A DNA stretch of 47,145 bases from Palleronia caenipelagi. GTDB lineage: Bacteria; Pseudomonadota; Alphaproteobacteria; Rhodobacterales; Rhodobacteraceae. The position numbers and the translations under genes were made by a program. The notes beneath the pieces were generated by a model. It was not told the DNA's origin and did no database searches. It saw only the letters and a program-made list of their open reading frames with translations. The stretch covers positions 1 through 47,145 of the forward strand of contig NZ_VFSV01000027.1 in NCBI RefSeq assembly GCF_007004065.1, written 5' to 3'. Shown here one piece after another: positions 17,071-26,825 of the stretch (its first letter is position 1; each line of letters opens with the position of its first letter).

Positions 17071-18189
17071 ATGTCAGTCCCAGTGAAACAGCAGGTTCTC
17101 TATTGGAGCATCGCAGCACTCGTCTTCATCTTGCTCCTGATGTGGCTTGGCAATGTGATCACACCGTTCATCCTCGGTGCTGCCATTGCTTACCTGCTGG
17201 ATCCCATTGCGGACCGTCTGCAGGAAAAAGGCCTCAGTCGTGCGCTCGCGGTCGCGATTATCTCCGTGATCGTGACAGTGATCTTCGTCGGACTGATCCT
17301 GCTGGTGATTCCGACTCTGATCTCCCAGCTCGCTGCCCTGTCGAACCGGGTGGCGGAACTGATCGACAAGGCCCCTCTGCTCGTGGGCCATGCGCAAAGC
17401 TGGCTGGTGGCGAATGTGCCCTTCGTTGCGGAGCGGTTCCCCGAAGTGGCCGATCTGCAAAACGCGCTGGAGCGCTTCATGTCCTCCTTTACCGAGGCCT
17501 TGCGCAAGCGGTCAGGCGCGCTGATCGAAGGCGTGACGGCCTCCGTCTCCGGCATCATCGGCGTCATCACGGTGCTGGTGATCGCGCCGGTGGTCTCGGT
17601 CTATCTGCTCTTCGACTGGGACCGGATGGTGGCCGAGATCGACAGCCTCCTGCCCCGCCAGCACGCCCCGACGATCCGCAAGCTCGCCTCGGACATCGAC
17701 ACCACCCTATCCTCTTTCCTGCGGGGACAAGGCCTCGTCTGCCTGATCCTCGGCACCTATTACGCCATCGCGTTGACGCTGGTGGGGCTGCAATTCGGCT
17801 TTGTCATCGGGGTGATCGCGGGCGCACTGACCTTCATCCCCTACGTGGGCGCGCTGGTGGGCGCGCTGCTCTCCATCGGCATGGCCCTGTTCCAGTTCTG
17901 GGGAGAGTGGTGGATGATCCTGATCGTCTATGCGATCTTCCAGTCGGGACAGGCGGTCGAAGGCAATATCCTGACCCCGAAACTGGTGGGCAGCTCGGTC
18001 GGGCTGCACCCGGTCTGGCTGCTCTTTGCCCTGACCGCCTTCGGCTCGCTCTTTGGTTTTGTCGGTATGCTTGTTGCTGTGCCGGTCGCCGCCGTCCTCG
18101 GGGTCGTGGCCCGCTTCCTGATCGGCAAATACCGCAACAGCGCGCTCTATCTGGGCGAAGATCCGAACAACTCCGAGACGTCTGAATGA
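17071..18189 (+). CDS. AI-2E/PerM-family membrane transporter
   Basis: Inner-membrane protein of 372 residues with about seven to eight hydrophobic segments: two near the N-terminus (YWSIAALVFILLLMWLGNVI and the following ITPFILGAAIAYLLDPI), one at about 70-95, a soluble stretch (95-150), and several after 160, with the conserved FIPYVGALVGALLSIG and EGNILTPKLVGSSVGLHPVW. The family includes AI-2 exporter TqsA and PerM; substrates are mostly unproven. The stop overlaps the hdaA start (ATGA, 18186-18189), so both are probably translated from one mRNA, an arrangement common in Rhodobacterales. Confidence 0.9.
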   Translation: MSVPVKQQVLYWSIAALVFILLLMWLGNVITPFILGAAIAYLLDPIADRLQEKGLSRALAVAIISVIVTVIFVGLILLVIPTLISQLAALSNRVAELIDKAPLLVGHAQSWLVANVPFVAERFPEVADLQNALERFMSSFTEALRKRSGALIEGVTASVSGIIGVITVLVIAPVVSVYLLFDWDRMVAEIDSLLPRQHAPTIRKLASDIDTTLSSFLRGQGLVCLILGTYYAIALTLVGLQFGFVIGVIAGALTFIPYVGALVGALLSIGMALFQFWGEWWMILIVYAIFQSGQAVEGNILTPKLVGSSVGLHPVWLLFALTAFGSLFGFVGMLVAVPVAAVLGVVARFLIGKYRNSALYLGEDPNNSETSE

Positions 18190-18887
18190 TGGCAGAGCAA
18201 CTGCCCCTCGATCTGCGCATCCGTCCGGCGCTGGGGCGCGAGGATTTTGTCGTGGCTCCCTCCAATGCCGACGCGCTTGCCATGGTCGAGGGCAAAGGCT
18301 GGCCCGGCGGACGGCTGGCCCTGACCGGGCCAGCCGCCTCTGGCAAGACGCATCTCGCCCATGTCTGGGCGAAAATGTGCGACGCGCTTGTGGTGCCTGC
18401 TTTGGACCTGCCCCGCTACGACATTCCCACCCTCGCCGCCGCGCGGCGCATCGCGGTGGAGGACGTGCCGGAGATCGCCGGACGGGCCAAGGCAGAGACG
18501 GCGCTGTTTCACCTCTACAACCGCTTGGGCAGTCTCGGAGGGCGCCTCCTCGTGACAGGGCGTACCCCGCCCGCGAGCTGGCCCATTGCTCTGCCAGACC
18601 TGAAAAGCCGCTTGACCGCCCTGACGACGGCAGAGCTCTCGCCCCCCGATGATGCGCTCCTCGGGGCGTTGCTGGAAAAGCAACTCTCGGACCGGGGCCT
18701 TGAGGCCTCTCTGCCAGTGCTCCGCTATCTGGTAACCCGGATGACCCGTTCGGCTGAGGCGGCGCGCGATCTTGCGGACGCCCTTGACCGCGTCTCGCTG
18801 GCGCGGCACCGTCCGGTCACTATTCCGCTGGCCAAGACGGCGCTCGCGACTTTGGCCGGACCCGCACACCCGACCGACGAAAGTTGA
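18189..18887 (+). CDS. hdaA: DnaA-related replication regulator HdaA
   Basis: DnaA-homologous AAA+ protein (232 residues from ATG 18189) lacking the DnaA DNA-binding domain IV. The start carries EQLPLDL, matching the beta-clamp-binding motif of Hda proteins, followed by Walker A (TGPAASGKTHL), a Walker B-like RIAVEDVPEIA and a sensor II-like end (TRSAEAARDLADALD). In Caulobacter HdaA promotes hydrolysis of DnaA-bound ATP with the clamp and so limits re-initiation; the same role is inferred here. ATG 18186 is an alternative start overlapping the upstream stop. ppk follows after 4 nt. Confidence 0.92.
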   Translation: MAEQLPLDLRIRPALGREDFVVAPSNADALAMVEGKGWPGGRLALTGPAASGKTHLAHVWAKMCDALVVPALDLPRYDIPTLAAARRIAVEDVPEIAGRAKAETALFHLYNRLGSLGGRLLVTGRTPPASWPIALPDLKSRLTALTTAELSPPDDALLGALLEKQLSDRGLEASLPVLRYLVTRMTRSAEAARDLADALDRVSLARHRPVTIPLAKTALATLAGPAHPTDES

Positions 18888-18891
18888 CCCG

Positions 18892-21087
18892 ATGATCGAA
18901 ACCGACTTCCTTGCCGCCCCCTTTCCCGCCCCTGCCGAACCGGCGCCAGACGCGGATCTGAGCGGTCCGGAACGGTTCCAGAATCGTGAGCTGTCCTGGC
19001 TCGCATTCAACTGGCGTGTTCTGGAAGAAGCCGAGAATCCGAACGTGCCGCTCCTTGAACGGCTCCGCTTCGTCTCGATTTCGGCGGCAAACCTCGACGA
19101 GTTCTACACCGTCCGCGTCGCAGGTCTGCGCGAGCTGGCCCTTTCCGGCAATGCCACGCCCGCGCTCGACGGCCTGACCCCGACACAGCAGCTCCAGCTG
19201 ATCGACGCCGACGCCCGGCGGCTGATGGATTGCCAGCAGAACATCCTGTCTGGCCTCAAAGCCGAAATGGCCGAAGCAGGCATTTACCTGCTGACACCGG
19301 ATGATCTGACCGCCGCTGACAAAACCTATCTGTCAAAGCAGTTCCTGAAGGAGGTCTTCCCGGTTCTCTCGCCGCTCGCTATTGACCCGGCGCACCCGTT
19401 CCCCTTCATTCCCTCCTCCGGCTATTCGCTGGCGGTGGAATTGCAACGGATCAGTGACAAATCCACCCTGCGCGCCCTGATCCCGATCCCCCATCAGATC
19501 GAACGCTTTGTGCACCTGCCCGCCCCGGAGGGGCAGTTCCGCATCCTGCCACTCGAAGAAATGCTGCTGCTCCATGTGATCACGCTCTATCCCCATTATA
19601 AAGTTAAGGGGCACTGCACCTTCCGCATCCTGCGCGACAGCGATCTCGAAGTGGAGGACGAGGCGGAGGATCTCGTGCGCGAATTCGAGGTGGCTCTGAA
19701 ACGTCGGCGGCGGGGCGAAGTCGTCCGGCTGAATATCTCGGCGAATGCGCCCGCTGGCTTGCGGAAACTGATTATGCAGGAGCTGCCGGTTACCGACGAG
19801 GAAACCGTCGAGACCGAGGGGCTGATCGGAGTTGCGGACCTGTCGGAGCTGGTGCTCAAAGACCGTCCCGACCTGCTCTGGCCCACCTATACGCCGCGCG
19901 TTCCCGAGCGCGTTCAGGATCACGAGGGCGACATGTTCGCGGCGATCCGGCAGAAGGACATGTTGCTCCACCACCCTTACGAGACATTCGATCTCGTCGT
20001 CCGCTTTGTGAAGCAAGCCGCCGCCGACCCCGATGTGGTGGCGATCAAGCAGACCCTCTACCGCACCCACAACGAGAGCCCGATCGTCGATGCGCTCTGC
20101 GAGGCCGCCGAGGCGGGCAAGCAGGTCACCGCTCTGGTCGAACTGAAGGCCCGCTTTGACGAGGCCGCCAATATCCGCCAGTCGCGCAAGCTCGAACGGG
20201 CGGGGGTGCATGTGGTATACGGCTTCATCCACTTCAAAACCCACGCCAAGCTTTCCGCCGTGATCCGTCGCGAGCGGGACGGGATGATGACCTATTCCCA
20301 TTTCGGGACCGGAAATTACCACCACATCACCGCCCGGATCTACACTGACCTGTCCTTCTTCACATGCGACGCGGCGCTGGGGCGGGACATGACGCGGCTG
20401 TTCAATTATCTGTCAGGCTATGCCGATCCCGAGGGGCTGGAAAATCTCAGCGTCTCGCCCCGGACCCTGAAACAGACCCTCATTGATCTCATGGAGGTCG
20501 AGGCGCAGAATGCCGAGGCTGGCAAGCCAGCCGTGATCTGGGCCAAGATGAACTCGCTGATCGAGGCAGACGTGATCGACAAGCTCTACGAGGTGTCCCA
20601 GCGCGGCGTGAAGGTCAGTCTGGTCATCCGGGGCATTTGCGGTCTCCGGCCGGGGATCAAGGGGCTCAGCGAGAATATCCGGGTGAAATCCATCGTGGGG
20701 CGGTTTCTGGAACATTCCCGGATTGTCTGCTTCGGGAATGGCCATGAAATACCTTCAAAACAGGCCCGCGTGTTCATCTCCTCCGCCGACTGGATGGGGC
20801 GGAACCTGAACCGCCGGGTTGAGACATTGGTCGAGTGCAAAAACGCCACCGTCAAAGCCCAGATCATCCGTCAGATCATGGCTGCGAACATGGCAGATAC
20901 GGCGCAGAGCTGGATCCTTCAGTCGGACGGCACCTATCTCCGGCCCATTGATCTGACCGATGACGGCGCGTTCTCCTGCCACCGATTCTTTATGGAAAAC
21001 CCGTCACTCTCGGGGCGGGGCACAGCGGCGGCGGTCGCAGTCCCTGACCTGTCGCACAGCAACGAAAACGTCACGCGGGGTGACTGA
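18892..21087 (+). CDS. ppk1: Polyphosphate kinase 1
   Basis: Reversibly polymerises ATP gamma-phosphate into polyphosphate; membrane-associated. The 731-residue protein has the N-terminal RFQNRELSWLAFNWRVLEEA, the head domain, and two PLD-like catalytic domains with the phospho-accepting His region HFKTHAKLSAVIRRE and the second His/Arg region SSADWMGRNLNRRVE. ATG 18892 was chosen because the N-terminal domain starts there and it is 4 nt after the hdaA stop; upstream in-frame codons lie inside hdaA. The hdaA-ppk-ppx order puts replication control and polyphosphate turnover on one transcript. Confidence 0.97.
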   Translation: MIETDFLAAPFPAPAEPAPDADLSGPERFQNRELSWLAFNWRVLEEAENPNVPLLERLRFVSISAANLDEFYTVRVAGLRELALSGNATPALDGLTPTQQLQLIDADARRLMDCQQNILSGLKAEMAEAGIYLLTPDDLTAADKTYLSKQFLKEVFPVLSPLAIDPAHPFPFIPSSGYSLAVELQRISDKSTLRALIPIPHQIERFVHLPAPEGQFRILPLEEMLLLHVITLYPHYKVKGHCTFRILRDSDLEVEDEAEDLVREFEVALKRRRRGEVVRLNISANAPAGLRKLIMQELPVTDEETVETEGLIGVADLSELVLKDRPDLLWPTYTPRVPERVQDHEGDMFAAIRQKDMLLHHPYETFDLVVRFVKQAAADPDVVAIKQTLYRTHNESPIVDALCEAAEAGKQVTALVELKARFDEAANIRQSRKLERAGVHVVYGFIHFKTHAKLSAVIRRERDGMMTYSHFGTGNYHHITARIYTDLSFFTCDAALGRDMTRLFNYLSGYADPEGLENLSVSPRTLKQTLIDLMEVEAQNAEAGKPAVIWAKMNSLIEADVIDKLYEVSQRGVKVSLVIRGICGLRPGIKGLSENIRVKSIVGRFLEHSRIVCFGNGHEIPSKQARVFISSADWMGRNLNRRVETLVECKNATVKAQIIRQIMAANMADTAQSWILQSDGTYLRPIDLTDDGAFSCHRFFMENPSLSGRGTAAAVAVPDLSHSNENVTRGD

Positions 21088-21207
21088 GCGGGCAAGCCCT
21101 GGCGTGGCGGGTATTTCTGTCACGCCACCGGCTCCCCCACAGTCAGCGATTGACCGGCGACCTGTCCCCGGTGCACGCTCCGTACAACGGTGACCAAAGG
21201 CGGGACC

Positions 21208-22761
21208 ATGCTGGCTTCAGATCCTGACCCCGAAGAATTCGGCCGCTTTGGCCCCCCGCTATTCGACAAACCCATGGCCCGCGCCCTGTCCCGCGTGGCG
21301 GTGATCGACATCGGGTCAAACTCGATTCGTCTGGTTGTGTTTGACGGCGCCGCCCGCTCACCCGCCTATTTCTTTAACGAGAAGGTCATGGCCGGTCTGG
21401 GGCGCGGCTATGTCGAGACAGGCCGGCTGAACCCGGAGGGAAAGGAGCGCGCGCTGGCCGCCATGCGTCGCTTTGCGCGGCTGATCGACGGCGTGGGCGC
21501 GCGCCCGGTGATCGCAGTCGCCACAGCCGCCATGCGCGAGGCCGAGGACGGGCCGGAGTTTTGCCAGCAGGTGCTGCGCGAGACCGGCATCCATATCCGC
21601 GTGATCGATGGCGCCGAGGAGGCGCGTCTGTCCAGTCAGGGGGTGCTTGTTGGCTGGCCCGACGCCCGGGGGCTGGTCTGCGATATTGGCGGCTCGTCTC
21701 TTGAGATGGCCGAGGTCGGTGACGGACAGATCGGACGGCGCGACACCTCGCCCTTGGGCCCCCTGCGGCTACAAGGTCTGCCCGGTGGAAAAAAAGGGCT
21801 GAAGGCCGAGATAAAGACCCATCTGAAGCGTCTCCATGAGATGTTTGACGACTCCTATCCAGACAGGATTTTCCTTGTCGGCGGCTCGTGGCGGGCGATT
21901 GCACGGGTCGATATGGCTCGGCGCAACTACCCTCTTCACGTGCTGCATGAATACCGTATCACCCCGAAACATGCCCGCGCGACGATCAAGTTCATAGAGG
22001 CTCACTCCACCGATGAACTGCGGGCCATGACCGGCGTGGGCGAGAGTCGGATGGCTCTGGTTCCTCTGGCTGCGCAGGTGTTGAAGATCATCATCCGCAT
22101 CTTCAAACCCCGTGAACTGGCGATCTCGTCCTACGGGATCCGCGAAGGGCTGCTTTACGAACAGATGCCCACTCTCTTGCGGGAGCGCGATCCCCTGATC
22201 GAAGCCTGCCGCTGGGCGGAGGCGCAATATGCGCGTCAGCCGGGTTTTGGCCGCGCGCTCTACCATTTCATCAAGCCGCTTTTTGGCGATCACATGCCAG
22301 CCCGCCAACGGCTCCTCCGTGCGGCCTGTCTGCTCCACGACGTGAACTGGCGCGCCCATCCCGACTACCGCCACGAGGCCTGCTTTGACAGCATTACCCA
22401 GTCCGCGCTTGGCGGCCTCGATCATGCGGAACGGGTCATGCTCGGTCTCGCGCTGCTGCACCGCTACAAGGGCAACCGGTCTGGCACCCGTTTTGAGGCC
22501 GTATCCTCCATCCTGAGCGAGCGTGAGATCCATGATGCCGAAGTCATGGGGCGGGCGATGCGCTTTGGCGCCATGTTCTCGGGCGAAGCCCCTCTGGCCC
22601 ATGGACGGATGCAGTGGTTCCCCAAACGAAAGCATCTGGAACTGCGGCTGGCCGACGACGCGCAGGACCTCTTTGGCGAGGTCGCGCAGGCCAGGTTCGA
22701 GGCGCTCGCGGGCACTCTTGGCGCGACCACCGAGATAAAGCCTCTGCGCCTGCGCTCCTGA
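21208..22761 (+). CDS. ppx: Exopolyphosphatase (Ppx/GppA family)
   Basis: Releases phosphate from polyphosphate ends. The N-terminal actin-like ATPase fold has phosphate motifs AVIDIGSNSIRLVVFDG and LVCDIGGSSLEMAEV, TAAMREAEDG, and a C-terminal HD-like region with LLHDVNWRAHPDYRHEA. ATG 21208 gives 517 residues and has AAAGG 7 nt upstream; GTG 21190 is in frame but poorly placed. It is 120 nt after ppk. A 7-bp hairpin (TGGCGTG with CACGCCA, about 21101-21127) lies between them without a T tract. Synthesis and breakdown enzymes side by side is usual for this group. Confidence 0.95.
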   Translation: MLASDPDPEEFGRFGPPLFDKPMARALSRVAVIDIGSNSIRLVVFDGAARSPAYFFNEKVMAGLGRGYVETGRLNPEGKERALAAMRRFARLIDGVGARPVIAVATAAMREAEDGPEFCQQVLRETGIHIRVIDGAEEARLSSQGVLVGWPDARGLVCDIGGSSLEMAEVGDGQIGRRDTSPLGPLRLQGLPGGKKGLKAEIKTHLKRLHEMFDDSYPDRIFLVGGSWRAIARVDMARRNYPLHVLHEYRITPKHARATIKFIEAHSTDELRAMTGVGESRMALVPLAAQVLKIIIRIFKPRELAISSYGIREGLLYEQMPTLLRERDPLIEACRWAEAQYARQPGFGRALYHFIKPLFGDHMPARQRLLRAACLLHDVNWRAHPDYRHEACFDSITQSALGGLDHAERVMLGLALLHRYKGNRSGTRFEAVSSILSEREIHDAEVMGRAMRFGAMFSGEAPLAHGRMQWFPKRKHLELRLADDAQDLFGEVAQARFEALAGTLGATTEIKPLRLRS

Positions 22762-22767
22762 CAGGAA

Positions 22768-23112
22768 TCAGAGATCCACAACGCCCTCGGAATGGAGGAC
22801 ACGCGGCGGATCGATTGGATCTGCGGACGGAGGTTCGTTGCGACGGCGCAGGATGATGTCGCCATTCGGCAGCACCTCGGGCGCGTGGTAGAGATGTAGA
22901 TCCGATAGTGGAAACTCCGCGCCGTCCCACTCTTCCAGCATCCCCAACAGCCGCTGCAACTCGGGCTCGGCGCGCTCCAGAAGTCCCCGAAGCAAGAGCC
23001 GCGTGCCCTCGGAGATCATCCCGGCACCGTCCTCCAGATCCTGTTCGGCCTCCTGAGCCGGAGCAAGAAACGGGATGCAGATCACGGCGACACATAAACA
23101 GAAACGAACCAT
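22768..23112 (-). CDS. Small secreted protein of unknown function
   Basis: ATG 23112 follows GGGAGGG with 6 nt spacing and starts a clear signal peptide (MVRFCLCVAVICIPFLAPAQ), giving about 95 mature residues. These are acidic and helical (EGTRLLLRGLLERAEPELQRLLGMLEEW) and end in LYHAPEVLPNGDIILRRR, a tail I recall from small periplasmic proteins of Roseobacter-type genomes without a known role. It ends 6 nt from the convergent ppx stop and starts 48 nt after the HlyD-like gene, so it may ride on the secretion operon transcript. Confidence 0.8.
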   Translation of the reverse strand: MVRFCLCVAVICIPFLAPAQEAEQDLEDGAGMISEGTRLLLRGLLERAEPELQRLLGMLEEWDGAEFPLSDLHLYHAPEVLPNGDIILRRRNEPPSADPIDPPRVLHSEGVVDL

Positions 23113-23160
23113 GGCGGACCCTCCCTCAGGATCCACCATAGACCTAATGTCGCGCCGCGC

Positions 23161-24357
23161 CTATCGTTCCGTGAGGGCTTCGCTGGAGCGGTAAAGCGGC
23201 TTCAGCAAATAGCGCAGCACGGACTTTGCACCGGTATACAGCTCCACCTGCCCCTGCATCCCAGGACGCAGCACAATCTCGCGCTGGCGCTCGGTGAGGT
23301 TGTCGAGGTCGATGCTGACCGTCACCTTGTAATAGGGCTGCGGCTGGGCGGAGCGGTCGTCGGGATCAACCACCGTATCGGCGGAAATTACGTCGATCTT
23401 GCCGTCAAGCATTCCGTAGATCGAGTAATCATAGGCCGAGAGCTTCACCGTCGCCTCCTGCCCGATGCGCAGGCCCGCGATATCCGACGGCTTCACCCGC
23501 GCCTCGAACAGGAGTTGCTCGTTCAGTGGGATCAGTTCCATGATTTGCTGGCCGGAGCCAACGACACCGCCGATGGTGGTGATGTCCACGCGATTGACGA
23601 TGCCGCGCATGGGCGCGCGCAATTCGGTACGGGTCAGCTCGTCCTGACGGGCCGCCAAAGCCTGACGCAGGGTACCGATCTCACTGATCACGTCGCGCAC
23701 CTGTTGAGCACGTTCGAGCTGAAGCGTGGTTACGATATCATCATGCACCCGCTTGGCGTCCATGTAGGCCTTGCGCGCGCGGGTGACTTCGATTTCGGCT
23801 ACGAGGTTTTGCCGGTCGAGATCCTCCATCGTGTCCTTTTCGCGCTTCGTCTGTTCGACGATCGCCATGGCCCCGGCGCGGCGGCTCTCGAAATCGGTGA
23901 GGCGCGCGGTCAGGAGGGCTTGCTCCGTGTCCACGAGGCCCCGGTACTGACTGGCCATCTCGATGGGCACGTCGAATTCCATTGCCCCCGCCTGTTCGGC
24001 CCCGAGCCGCAGGCGGCGCAACTCAAGCGCCGCGATCTGCTCTTGCAGATCCTCCACCTCGGCGCGGACCGAAGTGTCGTTCAGCCGTGCCAGAACGGTG
24101 CCCGCCTCGACCTCCTGCCCCTCATGGACCAGCACTTCGGACAGGATCCCGCCCTCAAGGCTCTGGATCGACTGGGTGCGCGAGGAAGAAATCACCTCGC
24201 CCTCGCCGCGGACGATCTCATCGAGCATCGCAAAGGCCGCCCAACCGACGAAAATCGCGACCGCTGCCAGAGACAGCCAGATCACGAGGCTCGGCCCCCG
24301 CCCGGTATCATCCCGGGCCAGAGCGCTGTCATAGATGATCAGATGTGCACTGCTCAT
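23161..24357 (-). CDS. Type I secretion periplasmic adaptor (HlyD family)
   Basis: Membrane-fusion protein linking the ABC transporter to the outer-membrane channel. A cytoplasmic N-terminus is followed by one membrane segment (LVIWLSLAAVAIFVGWAAFA, about 31-50), a lipoyl/barrel-sandwich half (GEVISSSRTQSIQSLEGG), a long coiled-coil hairpin (about 100-260) and the second half with LRAPMRGIVNRVDITTIGG and the HlyD C-terminal region. The 398 residues start at ATG 24357, whose ATGA overlaps the ABC transporter stop. It is the last secretion gene of the four-gene operon starting at 30894. Confidence 0.95.
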   Translation of the reverse strand: MSSAHLIIYDSALARDDTGRGPSLVIWLSLAAVAIFVGWAAFAMLDEIVRGEGEVISSSRTQSIQSLEGGILSEVLVHEGQEVEAGTVLARLNDTSVRAEVEDLQEQIAALELRRLRLGAEQAGAMEFDVPIEMASQYRGLVDTEQALLTARLTDFESRRAGAMAIVEQTKREKDTMEDLDRQNLVAEIEVTRARKAYMDAKRVHDDIVTTLQLERAQQVRDVISEIGTLRQALAARQDELTRTELRAPMRGIVNRVDITTIGGVVGSGQQIMELIPLNEQLLFEARVKPSDIAGLRIGQEATVKLSAYDYSIYGMLDGKIDVISADTVVDPDDRSAQPQPYYKVTVSIDLDNLTERQREIVLRPGMQGQVELYTGAKSVLRYLLKPLYRSSEALTER

Positions 24358-26825
24358 GCGCTTGCCTCCTGTTGGGTGCGCTCCGCCAGACGCTCTTGCC
24401 CCTCGGCAATACGCTCCATGATCTCGTCCCGAGACCCGGTGCGTACGATGCGCCCGCCGGTAATCAGGGCGATGCGGTCCACCAGCGACAGAAGCGTCGG
24501 ACGGTGGGTGGCGAGGATCAGGGTGCGGTTGCCCAGCCACTGATCGAGACGTGCGGTGATCCGGGCCTCAAGCCCCTGATCAAAGGCCGCCGTCGGCTCA
24601 TCGAGCAGCACCACGGACGGATCTTGCAACCACAGCCGCGCCCAACCGATGGACTGGCGCTGCCCGACCGAGAGGCCACGACCGCCGTCGAGGATCTCCA
24701 GGTCGAGGCCGCGCGGATGGCCGCGCACCATATCGCCGAGACCGGCGAAATCGAGCGCTTCGAGCAGGCGGTCATCGTCGCTCTCCAGAAGGCTCAGGTT
24801 CAGGTTGTCGCGCAGCGTGCCGGTAAAGAGCCGCACCTCCTGCCCCATATAGCCAATATGGCGGCGCAGGTCGCGGGGGGCGATCTGGTTCATCTCGACC
24901 CCGTCGATCCGCAGCTCACCGGCGGTCGGCTGCACCAGACCCGCCAAGAGCCGCAGAAGCGTGGACTTGCCCGAGCCGTTCGGCCCGAGGAGCGCCAGCC
25001 GTTCACCCGCGCGCATCTCCAGACGCGGCAGGCTGACCACGGCAGGTCCCTCTTCGCCATAGGCGAATTGCAGACCCGACAGGCTGTAGGCCCCGTTGAG
25101 CCGGTCCCGGCGCAGATGAGAGCGCCCGGCCTCTTCTTCCTGCGGTGCCAGCGCGATCATGTCGAGCGCGTCCAGAGCGGCGGAGACGTTGCTCCAACGG
25201 GCGAAGAGCCCTGCCAGCTGGGTCAAAGGCGCCAGCGTCCGCGAGGTCAGGATGCCCACGGCGATAATCGTGCCGACGGTGAACTCACCGGCAAAGGTCA
25301 TGTAGGCGCCGAAGATCACGGCAGCCACATAGGTGGCCTGCTGCACGCTGACCGCCCAGAGTTGCAGGTTGGTCTGCACCTTCCGGTGCTCGGCCGAGGA
25401 GGTCGCGCTGGCCTCGCAGATCAACGCCCAGTCGCGCTGGATGCGCGCTTCGCCGCGCTGGCTCTTCACCGTCTCCAGATCATAGATCGTCTCATGCAGG
25501 AGCCGTGCAGACTGGGCCGAGCTGGCCTGGCTCTGCTCGGTCAGCTTGCGCAGCTTGCGGCGTGCCAGAAGGCTCGGCAGGACCATCAGGGCGCCGCCCG
25601 CGATCAGGATCAGCACCACCGGCCCACCAATCGACCAGACCAGCGCGAGGAACAGGAGCACAAAGGGCAAATCCGCCATGGCACCCATGGAACCGGCGGT
25701 GAAGAACTCGCGCACCGAGCCGAAATCACGGATCGCGGTAAAGAGCTGGCTGGGCATGACCTCGGCCAGACGCGCCCGCATCCCCATGAGCCGGTCGATG
25801 AGCATGGCCTGCACCTTCAGCTCGATCTTTCGACCGGAGCGGTCGGTGAGCCGGGCACGAGCGATCTTCAGCGCGCCTTCCATCAGGATGGCGAGAAACG
25901 CGCCAATGGCCAGCACCCAGAGGGTCGGCGTGCTCTGATGCGGGATTACGCGGTCGTAGACCTGCATGGAGAAAATCGCGACGGACACGGCCAGCAGGTT
26001 CGCCACCAGCGAGCCCACGGCAATCTCGCCCATGGGACGGCGCAGCGTACGGAACTGCCCCCAAAACCAGTGTTCTTCCTTCTCCGCGTTACCCCGGATG
26101 CCAAGGCGACGTCCCAGCGTGGCGCCGGTGGCCTCGAGCACATCCCCGCTATGATATTCGGCGAACTCCTCCAGAGCGACCTTCTGCCGTTCATCGCCCT
26201 CATCCGGCGCAAGCAGGGTCACGCTGGTGCTGTCCACATCCGTCACCAGAACGATCTGGCCGGTCGTCATCAGGCAAAGCGCAGGCAGGAGCGTGTCTTC
26301 CACCGCCACATTGCGGCGCAGGCGGAGCTTAAGGCCCTGCGCGGCGAGGTGGCTCGCAATTTCATCCAGCCCCCGATCCGAGTTTGTCCGACGCGCCAGA
26401 AGGAGCGCTTCGCTCACATCGTGGGCCGAGGTGCTGAGCCCGTGCTGCCGGGCAAAGGCCGCAACGAGCCGACCTCGATTGTAGAGCGGCCCAACACTGG
26501 CGGGGGACTGCGCGGGTGCGGTTGCGGCATCGACCGCCACCGGGGCAGCGGGGTCCTGTTCCGTCTCCGGCAACTCGGCTGCCGCAGGCTCGGGCGTTGG
26601 TTCGACGGCAGGAGGAGCAGACACCGTCTCCGGCACCGCGTCCAATTGCGGGGTCAGGGCCGCGTCACTCACTGTCACGTCTGTGTGTTGCGCCGCTTCA
26701 AGCGCCCGACGACGATCCTCGGCTTCCTTGCGCACACGCTGACGTTCGGCGCGCAAGAGATCGAAATCGACAATCACCTGATTGCCATCCTGGATCACGG
26801 GGTCGCCCCCTGCCCTGTCGGTCAT
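24354..26825 (-). CDS. Type I secretion ABC transporter (LapB-like) with long N-terminal extension
   Basis: Exports the operon's surface protein across the inner membrane. The order is: about 110 Pro/Ala/Glu-rich residues without a recognised domain; a C39-peptidase-like domain (about 115-235) without the catalytic Cys at its start, as in LapB/HlyB transporters that do not cleave their substrate; six membrane segments (about 270-550); and the ATPase with Walker A GPNGSGKST, a signature reading LSVGQRQ rather than LSGGQ, Walker B VVLLDEPTAAFD and H-loop LATHR. At 823 residues it is about 100 longer than typical LapB. ATGA overlaps join it to both neighbours. Confidence 0.93.
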   Translation of the reverse strand: MTDRAGGDPVIQDGNQVIVDFDLLRAERQRVRKEAEDRRRALEAAQHTDVTVSDAALTPQLDAVPETVSAPPAVEPTPEPAAAELPETEQDPAAPVAVDAATAPAQSPASVGPLYNRGRLVAAFARQHGLSTSAHDVSEALLLARRTNSDRGLDEIASHLAAQGLKLRLRRNVAVEDTLLPALCLMTTGQIVLVTDVDSTSVTLLAPDEGDERQKVALEEFAEYHSGDVLEATGATLGRRLGIRGNAEKEEHWFWGQFRTLRRPMGEIAVGSLVANLLAVSVAIFSMQVYDRVIPHQSTPTLWVLAIGAFLAILMEGALKIARARLTDRSGRKIELKVQAMLIDRLMGMRARLAEVMPSQLFTAIRDFGSVREFFTAGSMGAMADLPFVLLFLALVWSIGGPVVLILIAGGALMVLPSLLARRKLRKLTEQSQASSAQSARLLHETIYDLETVKSQRGEARIQRDWALICEASATSSAEHRKVQTNLQLWAVSVQQATYVAAVIFGAYMTFAGEFTVGTIIAVGILTSRTLAPLTQLAGLFARWSNVSAALDALDMIALAPQEEEAGRSHLRRDRLNGAYSLSGLQFAYGEEGPAVVSLPRLEMRAGERLALLGPNGSGKSTLLRLLAGLVQPTAGELRIDGVEMNQIAPRDLRRHIGYMGQEVRLFTGTLRDNLNLSLLESDDDRLLEALDFAGLGDMVRGHPRGLDLEILDGGRGLSVGQRQSIGWARLWLQDPSVVLLDEPTAAFDQGLEARITARLDQWLGNRTLILATHRPTLLSLVDRIALITGGRIVRTGSRDEIMERIAEGQERLAERTQQEASA

